DNA from: Cucumis sativus | Lineage: Eukaryota > Streptophyta > Magnoliopsida > Cucurbitales > Cucurbitaceae | Direction: 5' to 3' | DNA: 64,000 bases | NCBI RefSeq assembly: GCF_000004075.3 | Contig: NC_026658.2 | Location: 5,022,001 to 5,086,000, forward strand | Part shown: positions 60,928-64,000 of the stretch, one piece after another | Position numbering within the stretch: the stretch's first letter is position 1 | How the letters are laid out: each line of letters opens with the position of its first letter | Program-made: the position numbers and the translations under genes | Notes under the pieces: model-generated | Database searches by the model: none | Told to the model about the DNA's origin: nothing | The model's input: only the letters and a program-made list of their open reading frames with translations

Positions 60928-63900
60928 ATTGAAAGAGAGAGAAGGATTTTTGGTTTTTTGGTGATTTGAAAATGGGAAGTTCTTCACTTTATGAGGAGTT
61001 GGAATTTGTTGGATTTGTTTTTTTGCTTTGCTTTTTTGGTGTAAAACTCCAATTCTCTTCTTTGGGGACTATCTTTATGTCTATTTTCCACCCAAGTCAC
61101 ATTTTTCTTTCTTTTTAGTAATAAATACTCACTATTCTTACAAAAATATCTCCTTTCTTCTTCTTCTACATCTCAAAATTTAACACCCAAAACAACCAAA
61201 ATTACAAATTTGATCATATATTTGAAAGAATGTTACAACTTAACCCTAACGGTTTGATAAAAACACTCATACATAGACCTTATATTGAAGATCATATACG
61301 GAAATTTTATTAGACTCTGCCGACTATCAATCAAATTTTACTTTTAAAAATGAATATAAAATGTTAGTGCAAGGGCATGATTTGCATCAAACATGTGTAC
61401 TTTGTGCTAAACTAAATTGGTTTTTGTTAATTGAGTTACTGTGGAGCATGTTATATATTATTATTGTTGATGACCAAATTTAGATAGGTAAAGTGGTTTG
61501 ACCTTGAATTTGGAGTAATAGTAAATTGGTATTTTGTGGAAGAAGATTGACAAATTAACAAGAATTATAGGATACGTGTGGTGCAATCATACACGTACTT
61601 CCATGTTTAAGTCAGAAAGTTTAAATGTCTATTTTAGTATAGAGTTAATAGCAAATAAACAACATACATTTTTTATTTTCTTACCTTTTTATTTATTTAT
61701 TTATAGAGCTTGGTGACTTCTCTTTAAGATTTTAACTTGAGTCTGCAAATATTATATTTTCATATAAAATAACGTTATTGTATGAATAAGGCATAACTAT
61801 ATGGACATGATTTGGGTCGAGGCCGAATCGAAAGCCAATTTAACCATTTCCTTGAGGTTGAATAGAATGCACAATATGTGGGACTCCACCCTAACATTGG
61901 AGTAGACCAATATAATCACATAAAACTATATACACTTATAATTAAGAACACTATCTATGATTCTATATCATCCTAATTCAAATTAAATACCATCATATCA
62001 TTGTAACAATATTTTCTATACTCAATCACTAATTATGATTTTAAATGCTAGTTCTTCCTATAGCATCTAGCCATTAATATAAATTGACAAAATGCATTTC
62101 ATCTTAAGTTTTCATGACATAGCTTCATGAAAAAGCTAACAAAGATAATTGTTTGGTTCAAAACATTATTTAAAAGAAAAAAGAATAAAAAAGCCAATAA
62201 AATTTTAAACGGTTTGTTTTTCCAATTGGCGTAAAACTAAATTATTATAAATGACAAAACAGTTGAAAATATTTACAAATTATAGCAAAATTTAAGATTC
62301 TATCGCTGATAGATAACACTACTTCTAAACTTCTATGTATAAGCTGTCATTTCTATCAATATCATCGATAAACACAGATAAAAGTCAATAAATGATCGAT
62401 AGGGTTTGGAATTTTGCTATATTTAAAAATGGTTCTAAAATCATTATAATATTTTTAATAAATTAAAATGATTTTTCAAAAGGGTACTTTTCAAAAAGAA
62501 AAAGGTTGGATTTGTGGAGTGATGAAGAAGAGATGAGATATATATGTGTGTGAGAATTGAATTGAGCATGTGGGTATGTAGGACTTCTCACATGGCACGT
62601 GCGAGTTATTCTTTATTGGAAAAAAACACTCCTACCCACTCATGTGCCACCACGTCGAATATTCATAATTTCGAAAAGATAACTAATATCTATACTATAT
62701 TTGATTTGCGAGTTATTCTATACTAAGTTCATGACGTTTTATTTAATTTTTGTGCTTTGTCCAACCTTAATCAAATAACACAAATTTGTAATACTTTTTA
62801 ATAGATACTTTTTACATCCTATTTTTAAAAAATAAATAAATATATATATATATACATATATTTATATTTATGATAGATTGAGTGAAATTAGTGAGATGTA
62901 TATTATTCTCTTGTGATTTTATCACAATATAGGAAATCTTTAATATCTAAAGTGAAATACCTATTTAAACATTATTTCATAATTTAGTGGACTTTAATTA
63001 AGAGAACATTTATTTTAAAAAAACTATGAAAACGTTCAAATTTAACCGTAAAATCAAGTGAGTCGCTCACAAATTTAACAAAAATAAAATAAATACAAAT
63101 ACAAATATTGATTTTTAGTCTGTTTGAATGGATGTGAAAAAGAAATATTTTTCTAAAACTCATTTATATTTAAACACGTTTTGACAAATTTCTTATAAAT
63201 AAACTCTAAAACCTATTTTAACATTTCTCTTTTTTTTTTTTTCTAAAAGAATTTATTATATAATATTTTTATAGGAAAAGAATGGACGTGATCAAATTTA
63301 TTAAAGAGTTAATAAATAAGCAATACAAATTTCATCTTTATAATTTTAAAAAAAGTTTGAATCTGTCAGTTTACTTTTCAAAGTCTAATTTAGAAATCAA
63401 TTCGTTTTATTAAAAAAACAAAAATCTTTGGACGAAAAGATTATACATTTTTCCCTCCAAAATATTGCAATCAAATAATCAACGATGTAGAATGATGCAT
63501 TAAACTATGGTGTAGTTTAATAGATTAAACAATTTGTTTATTTATTCTTTAATTAATTTTTTTAATATTTTAAAAACCTTAATTAATCTATAATCTATAT
63601 AGATTCAATCATACAATAGCCTACAACTACCCTAAACTATAACTACAATATATTAAAAACGTGAAGATTTAAATTCTACCATTCTTAATTACTTAGACAT
63701 AATTACAAAAGAACAAAAGTCTTAAGGAATCACATCTAACAACCAATCAAATACAATAATAAAAAAAAAAAACTATGGAATTTTGCTAATGTTTTGATTT
63801 ATATATATATATATTTGTAGATATATGATGGGATGGTTTAAGCACATGATATAAAAGAAATAAAAGTTGGGGTTGACAAAGTTAAAATGAAAGGTCACTC

Positions 63901-64000
63901 TCCTAAGAAAACACTTCCCTAAAGCAAAGTAGACAAAGAGATTTTAATTAATTAATGGTTGCTAAGTGGTTGAGGAATTGATGGATGCAACTTTGTTATA
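60928..64000. other. AT-rich intergenic region at the right edge
   Basis: About 3 kb without a supportable gene. Holds the MITE-like repeat at 62275-62428, a TA run at 62837-62854, a G-box-like GGCACGTGCG at about 62595 and low-complexity AT tracts. Frames of 60 codons have no domain. Confidence 0.5.
62275..62428. repeat. MITE-like repeat with inverted ends
   Basis: ACAAATTATAGCAAAATTT at the left and AATTTTGCTATATTTAAA at the right are inverted. The core has TCTATCGCTGATAGA and GATCGATAGGG, short palindromes typical of this family. Related to 27581-27686. Confidence 0.5.

Noticed and set aside
1..64000. tRNA, rRNA, CRISPR, phage, bacterial or organelle inserts
   Set aside because: I scanned by eye for the typical conserved sequences and repeat layouts and saw none. 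A tRNA scan could still find one that I missed.

Overview
The window is AT-rich nuclear DNA of a flowering plant. Genes have GT-AG introns, CT-rich leaders, site II (TGGGCC) boxes in front of ribosomal-protein genes and plant-only families (GRAS, JAZ/TIFY, a plastid-type SHMT). Together with the style of the repeats this points to a eudicot, and I suspect a cucurbit (inference, not proven). There is no bacterial, viral or organellar gene block, no rRNA and no CRISPR.

Layout. 1-12.2 kb is gene-free and holds a 1.93-kb solo LTR with a perfect 5-bp target duplication. 12.4-22.3 kb is one large plus-strand gene for a tail-anchored coiled-coil protein of the PICC type (1,582 aa from six coding exons), with a long leader intron. 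22.3-30.4 kb is gene-free and holds a 1.08-kb non-autonomous CACTA element. 30.5-31.8 kb (minus) is an intronless GRAS gene of the SCARECROW-LIKE 23 type. 34.7-41.6 kb is a segmental tandem duplication carrying two intact copies of ribosomal protein eL27 (minus). Wedged between the copies are a broken fragment of the PAT1 gene found further right and a truncated LTR retrotransposon that landed in that fragment. 41.6-41.7 kb has an orphan first-exon-like remnant. 42.3-46.4 kb (plus) is a plastid-type serine hydroxymethyltransferase gene (528 aa, 11 coding exons). 49.4-58.9 kb (plus) is the mRNA-decapping activator PAT1 (808 aa, five coding exons), with an uORF-rich leader and transposon debris in its large introns. 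59.7-60.5 kb (minus) is a small three-exon JAZ8/TIFY5A-type jasmonate repressor, which I assembled from splice sites and which converges on PAT1. 60.6-64 kb shows no gene.

The genes are ordinary plant neighbours rather than an operon: translation (eL27), one-carbon metabolism (SHMT), mRNA decay and immunity (PAT1), jasmonate repression (JAZ8-like), root/bundle-sheath patterning (SCL23-like) and an ER-anchored coiled-coil protein. I did not find a convincing new multi-gene system. The most unusual items are the composite eL27 / PAT1-fragment / retroelement rearrangement, the triplicated 98-residue unit that lengthens the PICC-like protein, a possible second C-terminus for PAT1, and its overlapping uORF. 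Exon coordinates are my own reading of splice sites and reading frame, without transcript evidence.
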